Positions 56,401-64,000 of a stretch of DNA of 64,000 bases are shown here, in pieces. The translations under genes and the position numbers were made by a program. The notes under the pieces were generated by a model. The model saw nothing but the letters and a program-made list of their open reading frames with translations, had not been told where the DNA came from and did no database searches. The stretch covers positions 508,501-572,500 of the forward strand of contig NC_015167.1 in NCBI RefSeq assembly GCF_000190595.1, given 5' to 3'. The stretch is from Cellulophaga lytica DSM 7489. GTDB taxonomy: Bacteria; Bacteroidota; Bacteroidia; Flavobacteriales; Flavobacteriaceae. Position 1 is the first letter of the stretch, and every line of letters begins with the position of its first letter.

Positions 56401-57929
56401 GCGTATTCTGCTGTAGCATTTGTAAACTCAATTTTAAAATTTTCAGCAAATTCTGGTGTACCATCATTAGTTATGGGTACAGATATAGTTTGTACATTAC
56501 CTAGCTCTCCTGTAAAGGTTAAAGTACCACTTACAGCTGTATAATCACTACCTGCCAAAGCTGTATCATCTACTGTTGTATAATCTACCGTAAAAGGTGC
56601 TTCAACAAAACCAAATAAAAATACATTTCTACCGTGTGCAGCTCTTGTAGATGTTACTGTAAAAATTGCAACACCTGCATCCTCGTCTATAGTTACATCT
56701 TCAATTTCTATTACTGGTCCTTCTGGGTAACAATTAACCTGTGCTTCCCAACCTGCTCCTGTTGAATTACCATTAGATGTAAATCTAAACGTTAAACAAC
56801 CAGATACCGCAGATGAATTTATTGAACTAGGAATGTTAGCACTATCATATTCACCAATTAATGGTGCACTTGTTGAATTACCATCATATATGTATAAAAT
56901 ATCTCCAGTTACAACTTCAAAAGCTGTAAAATCTACATTTACGTATGTATCTGCTGTATCTGGACAAATTGTGTACGTGGCATCTTCATTATTACTATAA
57001 TTTGATGGACCACCTGGATCAAAAAAAGTGTCGTTACAACTATTTACCGTAACTCCATCTGTCATCACCAAGGCATCATTATCTATTATTGTACCTGTGC
57101 CTATGTCTGATATATCTATACTATTGTTAGAGGAACTTGTAATCCTAATTGTAAAATCTTCAGCTCCTTCTATAGTTGTATCTTCTAAAATTGGTATTGT
57201 TATGGTCTCAGAATCGTTAATATTACCATTAAAATTTAAGGTTCCTGTTCTAGCTGTATAATCTGCTCCTGCAGTTGCACTACCATTAAAAGTAGAATAA
57301 TTAACACTGTATGAACCTGATACACTTGTAACAGTTTGTCTTACTGTAAAAGTAGCAGTACCATCAGCTTCATTAACCGTAACATCGTTTATCTCTAATA
57401 CAGGACTAGACACTGCAGTAAACAAAACATTATCTATAAATATCTGGTCATTATTAGCCCAGTTATTACCACTAGTAGACCTAAAAATAATTGCGGGGTT
57501 AGATGCAACTTCTGCAGCAGACAAAGTATATGAAATAGATCCTTGGTTATTTGTATTTATGTTATTTACAAGATTCCAAGCACCTGTATTACTATTATAA
57601 ATATATACTCCTAATGATTCTCCTCCTCTATTGCGAGCGTCATAATCTAAAGTAAGCGTAACAGAATCATAACCTGCTAAAGGAACAAACCTATAAATAA
57701 AAGCATTATCTAAGTTTCTTAGTCGTAATCTACCACCCGTTACCCTAATATCTCCATTCCAAGCACTATTGTTATCACCAGATTCTATCCAATTTGAAGA
57801 AAAGTTTTGGTTTCCATCGTTTCTACTGTAAGAAATAGATGAAAAATTATCTCTAAAAGTATCTTGACCTAATACCAAGCTAGTAAAAAGCAAGAAAAAA
57901 AACACTAAATATACATTAATCAACTTCAT
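53454..57929 (-). CDS. giant secreted Calx-beta / CUB-like / beta-helix protein
   Basis: About 1,491 residues from ATG 57927-57929; a frame from 57980 adds 17 residues without a better signal. The signal peptide ends near LVLGQD. Domains in order: an N-terminal carbohydrate-binding-like region, Calx-beta (VNEADGTATFTVR...GADYTARTGTLNF), CUB-like (ILYIYDGNS...SGCLTFRFTS), second Calx-beta, an SdrD-B-like domain (GVGLQGAVVELFDSSGNF) and a right-handed beta-helix (NGTVIRNVSVY, GGQGTVSHSLLG). The tail ends TNRNITYRIKGN with no clear T9SS signal. It probably binds calcium and polymers at the cell surface; target unknown. Confidence 0.83.
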   Translation of the reverse strand: MKLINVYLVFFFLLFTSLVLGQDTFRDNFSSISYSRNDGNQNFSSNWIESGDNNSAWNGDIRVTGGRLRLRNLDNAFIYRFVPLAGYDSVTLTLDYDARNRGGESLGVYIYNSNTGAWNLVNNINTNNQGSISYTLSAAEVASNPAIIFRSTSGNNWANNDQIFIDNVLFTAVSSPVLEINDVTVNEADGTATFTVRQTVTSVSGSYSVNYSTFNGSATAGADYTARTGTLNFNGNINDSETITIPILEDTTIEGAEDFTIRITSSSNNSIDISDIGTGTIIDNDALVMTDGVTVNSCNDTFFDPGGPSNYSNNEDATYTICPDTADTYVNVDFTAFEVVTGDILYIYDGNSTSAPLIGEYDSANIPSSINSSAVSGCLTFRFTSNGNSTGAGWEAQVNCYPEGPVIEIEDVTIDEDAGVAIFTVTSTRAAHGRNVFLFGFVEAPFTVDYTTVDDTALAGSDYTAVSGTLTFTGELGNVQTISVPITNDGTPEFAENFKIEFTNATAEYATVNYADTGTGTINSQILANDPLTLFQEFDGYYDYSTTGGTLRTGANGASPCTITTSSSNTLISPIPNTGTVERAYLYWAHSSTVRDPDVIFEGQNVSANFLYQTSLTNRNFFGYVSDVTDIVKSVANPSTNVFDFSGLTINNTGDYCNSSTVLGGWALMVFYEDPNLPAVNINLYQGFDGLSNEGTSFTLDSFYAISGTGAKASFLSWEGDPDLNGFSEGSTNPEELSITNQAGQNFVLANDGGQPGNNAYNSTIYDNTVNPTYNISNSYGVDLDTYDISSFISPADSQVTANVDVGQDFVISAAVVIKVPSNLIAGTVFEDVNYPGGVGRNQATANGVGLQGAVVELFDSSGNFIQRKTTDASGYYSFGGMADGDYLIRTVSSTVKSTRGGGFSCSDCYPVQTYRSFGTAGAIQEEPNEVGGKDPTATQDVSLGVINNAQSVSNVSVSGNGVVGIDFGFNFNTIVNTNEDGQGSLNQFIKNSNSLGEATVDIEANSLFDPGAGEDTSIFMIPPTSDALGRTADQNYTGGIFDILISNGNPLEVITGENTIIDGRTQTAYSGNSNFGAEGAGGTSVGVSAIALPGYDRPEIQIHKNNGDVLNTSGNGTVIRNVSVYANNNAGVIISGGQGTVSHSLLGVNAVGANAGNIDYGVEVTGGDATIDSNFITTNSNAGIQIRGGSSVLVQNNHLTENGTGACFDNIFIDGGNNITITQNLIEKAGALGIEVEDVDDVVVLENTIKTSGQNGGNCSGVIENAGIKIDGNNAAITNNIITSNGGAGIVIAGGNTSGNLISRNSIFANGTTSHALGIDLDAGNAVGDGVTINDNGDADSGPNGLANFAVISNAFVSGSNIIVEGWSRPGATIELFLTDINEGTANTGDNSLGMVTDYGEGQVFIGSMVEGSSSDQFPNTSSYSDDDGNNDTTNKFRFVIPKPASVTVGNFVTTTATISNSTSEFSPFVVLKVFNAITNRNITYRIKGN

Positions 57930-58091
57930 AATAAGAATTGGGTTTAATTTGGGGAATGTGTTATAAGTAAACACACCCATCTTATCAATCTGCTAAATTA
58001 TAACCTTTAGAGTAGCGTGTATAATATTTGTTGTGAACAATAGTTAATGTAATGTATACCTCTACAAAGATGAAGTGAGAAGAAATAAAAA

Positions 58092-58119
58092 AAAGCCTTA
58101 ACTTTTAGGTTAAGGCTTT
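58092..58119 (-). terminator. terminator after the PorE-like gene
   Basis: An 11-base stem (AAAGCCTTAAC and complement) has a TTTTAG loop and a T-rich tail on the minus strand. It splits the locus into at least two transcripts, with the beta-helix gene beginning after it. Confidence 0.9.
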
Positions 58120-58143
58120 CTTCGGAATTAACTAGCAGTTAAT

Positions 58144-60081
58144 CTATTCTATAATAATGAATTCTGATCTTCTATTTAATTGATGTTCTTTTACTGTACA
58201 AGGCACACCATTTTCACATTTATTTACAAGTTTAGTTTCTCCAAAACCTTCTCCTTGCAAACGACTTGCATCAATACCTTTAGATATCATATAATTTACT
58301 GTGGCTTCTGCTCTTTTTTGAGACAACCATAAGTTGTAAGAATCTTTTCCTCTACTGTCTGTATGTGAGTTCACTTTAATTTTTAAACTAGGAAATTTTT
58401 CCATTGCAACTATTACTTTTTGTATTTCAATCTCTGCGTCTGGTCTAATATCAAACTTATTTAAATCAAAATAAATAGTACTTAATTGTAATAGTTTTGC
58501 TAAATCGTCTCCTGCCCCAGCAGTTACCTTATCTCTCTCTAAATAAAAATCAATAACCTGTGGCTCTCCATTAGATTTGTTTAAATATTTTTCTGATGGC
58601 ACATACCCTTCTACAACTGCTCTAACAAAGTTACCTTGATTACAATCTAATGTAATATTGTATACACCTTTAGAGCTCATTATTGTTGATGATATTTCTT
58701 CGTTATTTTCATCTATAACTTTTATTGCTGCTCCAACCAAAATTTCGTTAGAAATTTTATCTCTAACTGTTCCTGTAATTTCCTGTACACAATCTAACAC
58801 TAACGGTTCATTTTCTACAAGAGCATAAATATCATCTTCTCCTATACCGCCTTTTCTGTTAGAAGCAAAATATCCATTTCTATTTTCACTATCAAAAATA
58901 AACGTAAAGTCGTCCATATTACTATTTACTGGCTCGCCAACATTTACAATAGAACCTGCAAAGTTATTATTGGCTATTTTGGTAGCAAAAATATCTAAGC
59001 CTCCAAGGCCTAAATGACCATCTGAAGAAAAATACAAAATATCTTCATTAGATACATAAGGGAACGTTTCTCTTTCTTCTGTATTTATTTTATTACCAAG
59101 GTTTACAGGTGTTCCAAATGTATTGTCATCATTAATACTAACACTGAAAATATCAGACTGACCAAGAGTCCCTGGCATATTAGATGCAAAGTACAATGTT
59201 TTTTCATCACTACTTAATGCAGGGTGAGCTACAGAATAACTATCACTATTAAAAGGTAATTCTGTAATATTTGTCCACATTCCATCTACATAATCTGCCC
59301 TAAATATTTTTAATCTTACTACACCATCACTATCTTTTACTCTTTTACCATCTTTATAATTGTTTCTGGTAAAGTACATTGTAGTACCGTCTTTTGTAAT
59401 TGCAGAAGTAGATTCATGATATCTTGTGTTTACATTTTTATCTAACTTTGCAACCTTATCTAAAGACACACTATCTACGTTTACTTTGTATAAATCTAAA
59501 AAGTCTCTTGAGTTCCAAGTATGCCTATATTTTGCAAAATTTCCTGTATCTCTATCTGATGAGAAAAGTAAGCCTTCTTTAAAGAAAGTTGGGGCAAACT
59601 CATTATGCGCACTATTGTACTTAAATTTTGAAATTTTGAATTTGTCTGTATTGGCTTTAATTTTTTCTGATGAAGCAACTGTATCTTTAGAAAATAAGGC
59701 TTTATCTCCAGAAGATGCAACATCATAAAACTTCTCTAAAATAGCATTAGATTCATCATACTCACCTAAGGTTCTTAGCGTTTGTGCATACTTAAAATAT
59801 TGTTCTGCTGTAACATCTGCCTCAAACTCTGTTACTAATCTTTTATATATTACGGATGCGTTTTTATAATCTGCATTAAAATAATATGAGTTAGCTAATT
59901 TGCCTAATAATTCTGCAGATACAAACCCCTTTTCTATAACTTTAGTGTAAATATCTATTGCAGGACTAAAAGCGTAACTTTTGTATTTATTATTTGCCTT
60001 TTCTATTAATTTCTCTTGGGCACTAATGTTACCAACAGCAAAAAACAGTATAGCAAGTAAAACTATAATTTTCTTAACCAT
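58144..60081 (-). CDS. PorE-like protein: TPR, beta-propeller, CarboxypepD-reg, OmpA C-domain
   Basis: The 645-residue protein has a signal ending near NISAQE. TPR-like helices follow (about 20-130), then a PD40/WD40-type propeller (repeated LYFASNMPG, ILYFSSDGHLGLGG and GYFASNRKGGIG, about 160-420), a carboxypeptidase-regulatory-like domain (EITGTVRDKIS) and a C-terminal OmpA domain (NSHTDSRGKDSYN, QLNRRSEFI). This order matches PorE, which binds peptidoglycan and the T9SS trans-envelope complex. It is likely a locus-specific paralog. Confidence 0.9.
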   Translation of the reverse strand: MVKKIIVLLAILFFAVGNISAQEKLIEKANNKYKSYAFSPAIDIYTKVIEKGFVSAELLGKLANSYYFNADYKNASVIYKRLVTEFEADVTAEQYFKYAQTLRTLGEYDESNAILEKFYDVASSGDKALFSKDTVASSEKIKANTDKFKISKFKYNSAHNEFAPTFFKEGLLFSSDRDTGNFAKYRHTWNSRDFLDLYKVNVDSVSLDKVAKLDKNVNTRYHESTSAITKDGTTMYFTRNNYKDGKRVKDSDGVVRLKIFRADYVDGMWTNITELPFNSDSYSVAHPALSSDEKTLYFASNMPGTLGQSDIFSVSINDDNTFGTPVNLGNKINTEERETFPYVSNEDILYFSSDGHLGLGGLDIFATKIANNNFAGSIVNVGEPVNSNMDDFTFIFDSENRNGYFASNRKGGIGEDDIYALVENEPLVLDCVQEITGTVRDKISNEILVGAAIKVIDENNEEISSTIMSSKGVYNITLDCNQGNFVRAVVEGYVPSEKYLNKSNGEPQVIDFYLERDKVTAGAGDDLAKLLQLSTIYFDLNKFDIRPDAEIEIQKVIVAMEKFPSLKIKVNSHTDSRGKDSYNLWLSQKRAEATVNYMISKGIDASRLQGEGFGETKLVNKCENGVPCTVKEHQLNRRSEFIIIE

Positions 60082-60098
60082 TTTTTTAATTTTAAATT

Positions 60099-61049
60099 TT
60101 AGAAGAATCTAGGTGAAACTAGCTTTTCAAAAGCTCTAACCAATTCAAACCTCATAAATACTTCAAAAGAGCCATCATTAAATTGTGTACCTCCCAGTTC
60201 TGTTGTCTCTTTATCATATGCTAAACCAAGCATAAGTTGGTCTGACAATTGAAAACCAGCCATTGCACTTACAGCTGCATCCCATCTGTAAGCTGCTCCA
60301 AATGTAAATTTCTCGTTAAACATAAAGTTTGCTGATAAATCTACCTGAAGTGGTGCACCACTAACTACTTTAGTTAGTACTGCTGGTTTAAATTTTAATG
60401 TATTATTTAGGTCAAAAACATAACCTGTTATAGCATATAAATTTACCTTATCCTTAGATAAAAACTGAACACCGTCTGAGTCTCTATTGCTATTATCAAA
60501 ATGATCTGTTTCTACTAAATTAGGAGCAGATACCCCTAAGTAAAACTTGTTTGTATGATAGTAAAAACCCAACCCAAAATTTGGAGAAAATTTATTATCT
60601 ATATTATCTGTTTCTACTACTTCGTCATCTATTTTTCTTAGTTTTTCAAAATCTAAGTTTAATAAGTTACCACCTACTTTAACTCCAAAAGACAGCTTTC
60701 TGTCTTGGGCAAGTTTTAATGTGTATGATACTGTACCATCTATATATGTTTCCTGTACAACACCATCTCCAATTTGGTCATTAACTATAGACACGCCATA
60801 TCCTAAATTACTGTTCCTTATTGGAGAGTGTAAATTTATAGTCTGAGTTTTTGGTGCACCATCTAGACCCACCCATTGAGACCTATATAATGCAGCTATA
60901 CTTAATTGCCCTCTAGAGCCTGCATATGCCGGGTTTACAGCTAAAGTATTAAACATATATTGTGTGTATTGCGCATCTTGTTGTGCACTAACACTATCTA
61001 AAACAAGGATTACTAATATAATTGTTGCTAGAATGCTTCTTTTTATCAT
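60099..61049 (-). CDS. PorP/SprF family outer-membrane protein (copy 1)
   Basis: The 316-residue barrel protein has a signal ending near SVSAQ, the hallmark QDAQYTQYMFNTLAVNPAYAGSRG (quoted in part) and terminal SPRFF. It lies between the TSP3 adhesin (19 bases upstream) and the PorE-like gene (17 bases downstream). That order, adhesin then SprF then OmpA-type, is what is seen at T9SS adhesin loci. It probably helps export or anchor the adhesin. Confidence 0.92.
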   Translation of the reverse strand: MIKRSILATIILVILVLDSVSAQQDAQYTQYMFNTLAVNPAYAGSRGQLSIAALYRSQWVGLDGAPKTQTINLHSPIRNSNLGYGVSIVNDQIGDGVVQETYIDGTVSYTLKLAQDRKLSFGVKVGGNLLNLDFEKLRKIDDEVVETDNIDNKFSPNFGLGFYYHTNKFYLGVSAPNLVETDHFDNSNRDSDGVQFLSKDKVNLYAITGYVFDLNNTLKFKPAVLTKVVSGAPLQVDLSANFMFNEKFTFGAAYRWDAAVSAMAGFQLSDQLMLGLAYDKETTELGGTQFNDGSFEVFMRFELVRAFEKLVSPRFF

Positions 61050-61068
61050 TTTATGATATTAAATATTG

Positions 61069-64000
61069 TTATTTACTTACGTATAGATAACCACTATCGG
61101 TATTATCTTTTCCGTTTTGTTCGTAGTTGAAAATGTAATAATATACTCCAGAAGGTAAAACTTCACCGGCTCTTACTGTAGATCTTCCTTTAGATTTACC
61201 ATCAAAAACATTATTGATGTTGTTGTATCCATTGGCTTCAAAAATTGCTATACCCCATCTGTTATAAATTTTTAATGAGTTGTTAGGAACAAGGTCTACA
61301 TTATCTATCCATAAGAAATCATTTTTACCATCACTGTTTGGTGTAACCATTTGCATAACTACTACCGCATCTTCATCTGGCGTGCTATCATCCATATTAT
61401 CTAAATAATCTGGTGTACCATCACCGTCTGTATCATCATTAGTTGGGTCACCATCGCCATCTGCATCTTCATCTGGTGTGTTTATACCATCACCGTCATC
61501 ATCTAAATCTCTGTAGTTTACATCTTCTGTACCGTCTGTATCTGGTAAATCGTTTGCTGGATCATTGATCTCATCATTAACATCAAAACCATCGTTTACA
61601 TCTGATCCTTCATAACCATCATCTAAGCCATCACCATCTGTATCTATAGTAGTATATTGCTGATCTGGAACTCCGTCAAAATCAAAGTCGTTACCTTCAT
61701 TATTATCTGGAACTGAATCATTATCACTATCTAAGTCAATATAGTCTGGTGTATCCTCACCATCGTGATTGTTTGGTGTTAAACCACCCAAGTATGCACT
61801 ATTTACACCATCATTAGCTAAGTAAGTCGCAGCATCATCATTATTAGGAGCAATATAGCCAGCTGTTGTTTGCGCTTCTACATTATCAGGAATACCGTCA
61901 TCATCAGCGTCTATATCTAAATGGTTTGGTATACCGTCTCCGTCTGTGTCCGCAGGATTAGTTAACGGGTCATTATCTCCATCAATATTTTCATCTTCTA
62001 CTGTATCTAAAATACCATCATTATCATCATCTAAATCTACAGTGTCTGGAACTCCATCGCCGTCTGTATCTGTACCAGGTGTATTATCTGTAGGATCTAA
62101 ATAGTCTGGTGTACCATCACCGTCTGTATCATCATTAGTTGGGTCACCATCGCCATCTGCATCTTCATCTGGTGTGTTTATACCATCACCATCATCATCT
62201 AAATCTCTGTAGTTTACATCTTCTGTACCGTCTGTATCTGGTAAATCGTTTGCTGGATCATTAATCTCATCATTAACATCAAATCCATCATTTACATCTG
62301 ATCCTTCATAACCATCATCTAAACCATCACCATCTGTATCTACACCTGTAAATGTTTGGTCTGGTTCTCCATCAAAATTAAAATCGTTACCCTCATTATT
62401 ATCTGGAACTGAATCATTATCACTATCTAAGTCAATGTAATCTGGTGTATCCTCACCATCGTGATTGTTTGGTGTAATTCCTTCATCTCCTGATCCTTCA
62501 TAAGCATCATCTAAACCATCCATATCTGAATCGTTTCCGCTTGGTGCTATGTAACCGTCTGTTGTTTGTCCTTCTACGTTGTCTGGAATACCATCGTTAT
62601 CTGCATCTATATCTAAATGGTTTGGTATACCATCGCCATCTGTATCTAGAGGATCTGTTAATGGATCATTATCATTATCTAAGTTTGGATCTTCTACTGT
62701 ATCTAAAATACCATCATTATCATCATCTAAATCTACAGCATCTGGAACTCCGTCACCATCTGTATCTTTTCTGTCATCCGTAGGATCTAAATAATCTGGT
62801 GTACCATCACCGTCTGTGTCATCATTAGTTGGGTCACCATTGCCATCTGCATCTTCATCTGGTGTGTTTATACCATCACCATCATCATCTAAATCTCTGT
62901 AGTTTACATCTTCTGTACCGTCTGTATCTGGTAAATCGTTTGCTGGATCATTAATCTCATCATTAACATCAAATCCATCGTTTACATCTGATCCTTCATA
63001 ACCATCATCTAAACCATCACCATCTGTATCTACACCTGTAAATGTTTGGTCTGGTTCTCCATCAAAATTAAAGTCGTTACCCTCATTATTATCTGGAACT
63101 GAATCATTATCACTATCTAAGTCAATGTAATCTGGTGTATCCTCACCATCGTGATTGTTTGGTGTAATTCCTTCATCTCCTGATCCTTCATAAGCATCAT
63201 CTAAACCATCCATATCTGAATCGTTTCCGCTTGGTGCTATGTAACCGTCTGTTGTTTGTCCTTCTACGTTGTCTGGAATACCATCGTTATCTGCATCTAT
63301 ATCTAAATGGTTTGGTATACCATCTCCGTCTGTATCTAGAGGATCTGTTAATGGATCATTATCATTATCTAAGTTTGGATCTTCTACTGTATCTAAAATA
63401 CCATCATTATCATCATCTAAATCTACAGCATCTGGAACTCCGTCACCATCTGTATCTTTTCTGTCATCTGTAGGATCTAAATAGTCTGGTGTACCATCAC
63501 CGTCTGTATCATCATTAGTTGGGTCACCATCGCCATCTGCATCTTCATCTGGTGTGTTTATACCATCACCATCATCATCTAAATCTCTGTAGTTTACATC
63601 TTCTGTACCGTCTGTATCTGGTAAATCGTTTGCTGGATCATTAATCTCATCATTAACATCAAATCCATCGTTTACATCTGATCCTTCATAACCATCATCT
63701 AAACCATCACCATCTGTATCTACACCTGTAAATGTTTGGTCTGGTTCTCCATCAAAGTTAAAGTCGTTACCCTCATTATTATCTGGAACTGAATCATTAT
63801 CACTATCTAAGTCAATGTAATCTGGTGTATCCTCACCATCGTGATTGTTTGGTGTAATTCCTTCGTCTCCTGATCCTTCATAAGCATCATCTAAACCATC
63901 CATATCTGAATCGTTTCCGCTTGGTGCTATGTAACCGTCTGTTGTTTGTCCTTCTACGTTGTCTGGAATACCATCGTTATCTGCATCTATATCTAAATGG
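61069..64000 (-). CDS. giant T9SS type-B adhesin with TSP3 repeats (5' end outside window)
   Basis: The frame is open beyond the window edge; an apparent ATG at 63901-63903 is internal to a repeat. At least 977 residues are seen. They are mostly thrombospondin-3-type Ca-binding repeats ([29 protein letters not shown]), in near-identical units of 230 residues (690 bases). The type-B C-terminal domain ends the protein: [42 protein letters not shown]. It is probably a surface adhesin exported by T9SS. Confidence 0.9.
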   Translation of the reverse strand, partial: HLDIDADNDGIPDNVEGQTTDGYIAPSGNDSDMDGLDDAYEGSGDEGITPNNHDGEDTPDYIDLDSDNDSVPDNNEGNDFNFDGEPDQTFTGVDTDGDGLDDGYEGSDVNDGFDVNDEINDPANDLPDTDGTEDVNYRDLDDDGDGINTPDEDADGDGDPTNDDTDGDGTPDYLDPTDDRKDTDGDGVPDAVDLDDDNDGILDTVEDPNLDNDNDPLTDPLDTDGDGIPNHLDIDADNDGIPDNVEGQTTDGYIAPSGNDSDMDGLDDAYEGSGDEGITPNNHDGEDTPDYIDLDSDNDSVPDNNEGNDFNFDGEPDQTFTGVDTDGDGLDDGYEGSDVNDGFDVNDEINDPANDLPDTDGTEDVNYRDLDDDGDGINTPDEDADGNGDPTNDDTDGDGTPDYLDPTDDRKDTDGDGVPDAVDLDDDNDGILDTVEDPNLDNDNDPLTDPLDTDGDGIPNHLDIDADNDGIPDNVEGQTTDGYIAPSGNDSDMDGLDDAYEGSGDEGITPNNHDGEDTPDYIDLDSDNDSVPDNNEGNDFNFDGEPDQTFTGVDTDGDGLDDGYEGSDVNDGFDVNDEINDPANDLPDTDGTEDVNYRDLDDDGDGINTPDEDADGDGDPTNDDTDGDGTPDYLDPTDNTPGTDTDGDGVPDTVDLDDDNDGILDTVEDENIDGDNDPLTNPADTDGDGIPNHLDIDADDDGIPDNVEAQTTAGYIAPNNDDAATYLANDGVNSAYLGGLTPNNHDGEDTPDYIDLDSDNDSVPDNNEGNDFDFDGVPDQQYTTIDTDGDGLDDGYEGSDVNDGFDVNDEINDPANDLPDTDGTEDVNYRDLDDDGDGINTPDEDADGDGDPTNDDTDGDGTPDYLDNMDDSTPDEDAVVVMQMVTPNSDGKNDFLWIDNVDLVPNNSLKIYNRWGIAIFEANGYNNINNVFDGKSKGRSTVRAGEVLPSGVYYYIFNYEQNGKDNTDSGYLYVSK
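61400..64000 (-). repeat. 690-base tandem repeats in the TSP3 adhesin
   Basis: The same 230-residue unit begins ([12 protein letters not shown]) at 63903, 63213 and 62523, a period of exactly 690 bases, with only scattered substitutions (for example DADGNGDP in one copy for DADGDGDP). A fourth, diverged unit follows from about 62090 to 61400. More copies probably lie outside the window. Confidence 0.93.

Noticed and set aside
62541-63484. Plus-strand open frames inside the TSP3 repeats
   Set aside because: They recur every 690 bases because they are shadows of the minus-strand repeats.
63901-63903. Start codon of the giant adhesin
   Set aside because: The frame continues without stop to the window edge and the Met is inside a 690-base repeat present also at 63213 and 62523.

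Overview
The window is AT-rich DNA from a member of the Bacteroidota, very probably a marine-type Flavobacteriaceae. The evidence is the gene families present: PorP/SprF proteins, type IX secretion (T9SS) type-B C-terminal domains, DUF4295 beside rpmB/rpmG/ftsY, and DUF6249. Promoter-like TAnnTTTG boxes also fit, as do short leaders without strong Shine-Dalgarno sites. I see no tRNA, rRNA, CRISPR array, insertion sequence or prophage. This looks like ordinary chromosome ending in a large surface-protein locus.

Layout. 1-4.7 kb (minus strand) holds the start of an aconitase gene, a MoxR ATPase and two adjacent periplasmic foldase-like genes. 4.9-10.8 kb (plus) holds a small unknown gene coupled to a beta-lactamase-fold lipoprotein, a DUF2339/DUF3999 membrane pair and an aquaporin. 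10.9-23 kb is mostly minus-strand housekeeping: rimO, amidase, ftsY, DUF4295, rpmG, rpmB, cinA, an Hpt protein, an FAH-family hydrolase, a DnaQ-like exonuclease, a lipoyl E2 acyltransferase and recR. 23-28.4 kb holds a sodium:solute symporter, a CoA-binding protein, a FabH-type synthase and htpG. 28.4-31.8 kb carries two tandem ECF sigma/membrane-partner modules. 31.8-44.8 kb is mixed metabolism and envelope: MOSC, AraC regulator, S1/P1 nuclease, class A PBP, hydrolases, DUF819 transporter, manA, a PTPS/QueD-like protein and idi.

44.9-64 kb is the most unusual part. Seven genes, all on the minus strand, encode in transcription order: a giant thrombospondin-3-repeat adhesin with a T9SS type-B C-terminus (its 5' end lies outside the window), a PorP/SprF protein, a PorE-like TPR/beta-propeller/OmpA protein, a 1,500-residue Calx-beta/CUB-like/beta-helix protein, a 1,700-residue protein with nine 67-residue repeats and about 112 uninterrupted collagen Gly-X-Y triplets, a second type-B adhesin, and a second PorP/SprF protein. 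The simplest reading is a cell-surface adhesin or gliding-type system exported by T9SS and held by dedicated SprF and PorE paralogs. The collagen-like and beta-helix proteins lack a recognisable T9SS signal, so their route outward is open.

Many intergenic gaps contain clear stem-loop terminators. Several of these, and a few promoter-like boxes, show that the longest open frame starts too early; the starts given here are corrected for that.
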